The notes under the pieces were generated by a model. That model was not told the DNA's origin, searched no databases, and saw only the letters and a list, made by a program, of their open reading frames with translations. Made by a program: the position numbers and the translations under genes. A stretch of 6,407 nt of DNA from NCBI GenBank assembly GCA_937920235.1, contig CALGUK010000025.1:1-6407 (forward strand), in the 5' to 3' direction. Shown here piece after piece: positions 6,056 through 6,407 of this stretch (the stretch's first letter is position 1; each line of letters begins with the position of its first letter). Source of the stretch: an uncultured Clostridia bacterium (GTDB taxonomy: Bacteria; Bacillota; Clostridia; Oscillospirales; Acutalibacteraceae).

Positions 6056-6074
6056 TTCAATACTATGGTAATAT
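6046..6074 (+). promoter_or_regulatory. Promoter of the padR-family gene
   Basis: TTGACA (6046-6051) is a perfect -35, followed after 17 bases by TAATAT (6069-6074), a 4/6 -10. Initiation is expected near 6080-6082, about 105 bases from the divergent hrcA start. A direct repeat CATAGGT (6078-6084 and 6087-6093, period 9) covers the start site and early leader. Confidence 0.85.
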
Positions 6075-6115
6075 ATGCATAGGTTACATAGGTATTTATT
6101 AAGGAGGTATTTTCT

Positions 6116-6407
6116 ATGGCAAAAAACGATTTAATGCACGGTAATACAAGTTTATTGGTGTTATCTCTTATCGAAACACAGGATATGTACGGTTATCAAA
6201 TTATCAAGGAGTTAAAACGCAAGAGTGAGAATGTTTTTGAGCTTAAAGAGGGCTCGCTCTACCCTGTTTTGCACGCACTTGAAAACGATAAGCTTATTTC
6301 ATCTTATATTGAGGAAACCGATTCTGCCCGCAAGCGCAGATATTACACCATCACCGACAAGGGCAGAAAGGAATTGGCTGACAAGAAAGAAGAATTCTTC
6401 ACCTTTA
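6116..6407 (+). CDS. PadR-family transcriptional regulator (N-terminal part, runs off window)
   Basis: The ATG at 6116 has a strong AAGGAGG site at 6101-6107, eight bases upstream. The 97 visible residues are a PadR-type winged helix: LLVLSLIETQDMYGYQIIKE (14-32), the recognition-helix and wing signature ELKEGSLYPVLHALENDKLI (42-61), then RKRRYYTITDKGRKEL (72-87). PadR proteins are dimeric, often ligand-responsive repressors of transporters, membrane proteins or detoxification genes, and many repress their own promoter. The small subfamily, often about 105-115 residues long, is frequently followed by genes for DUF1700-type membrane proteins, but nothing downstream is visible here. It is transcribed divergently from hrcA. 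The stop codon lies beyond the window, so it is partial by position and not broken. The ligand and targets are unknown. Confidence 0.93.
   Translation, partial: MAKNDLMHGNTSLLVLSLIETQDMYGYQIIKELKRKSENVFELKEGSLYPVLHALENDKLISSYIEETDSARKRRYYTITDKGRKELADKKEEFFTF

Noticed and set aside
6061..6066. TACTAT as the -10 of the padR promoter
   Set aside because: It is only 9 bases from TTGACA; TAATAT at 6069-6074 gives the proper 17-base spacing.
1..6407. CRISPR array, insertion sequence, prophage or other mobile system
   Set aside because: No spaced direct repeats, no transposase or integrase-like coding sequence, and no terminal inverted repeats were found; all coding space is taken by ordinary chromosomal genes.

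Overview
This window looks like chromosomal DNA from a low-to-moderate G+C Firmicute, most likely a gut-type Clostridia (Oscillospirales/Ruminococcaceae-like; this rank is inference). Three things point there: the gene order hrcA-grpE-dnaK-dnaJ behind a perfect CIRCE operator; a DnaK that lacks the roughly 24-residue N-terminal insert found in Gram-negative homologues; and strong AGGAGG-type ribosome binding sites with consensus TTGACA promoters.

Layout. Bases 1-21 are the last 21 nucleotides of a plus-strand tRNA (T-loop to encoded CCA), followed at once by an intrinsic terminator (21-56). A plus-strand monocistronic gene (138-1199) encodes a calcineurin-like metallophosphoesterase with an N-terminal hydrophobic segment. 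A perfect 18-bp palindrome lies over its likely -35 region. The gene converges on dnaJ, and a 13-bp-stem hairpin at 1219-1248 serves as a terminator in both directions. The minus strand from 5975 down to 1281 is the class I heat-shock operon: hrcA, grpE, dnaK and dnaJ, read from right to left. From 6116 to the window end a divergent plus-strand gene encodes the N-terminal 97 residues of a PadR-family winged-helix regulator, cut by the window edge.

How it works together. HrcA should repress its own operon by binding CIRCE, which lies a few bases downstream of the predicted hrcA start site. GrpE, DnaK and DnaJ form the Hsp70 chaperone cycle. hrcA and grpE are separated by one base, and the end of hrcA supplies the grpE ribosome binding site. 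A GAAA-capped hairpin sits between dnaK and dnaJ. The 195-bp hrcA-padR intergenic region carries two back-to-back promoters whose -35 regions share an identical 12-base sequence in opposite orientation; the padR copy is embedded in an AAAATGT-TG-ACATTTT palindrome that could be an autoregulatory PadR operator.

I found no mobile element, CRISPR array, riboswitch or clearly novel system. The core is a well-known heat-shock locus. The points worth a second look are regulatory (the palindromes and the shared promoter repeat) and the variant active-site motif of the phosphoesterase. No stretch over 300 bases lacks a gene.
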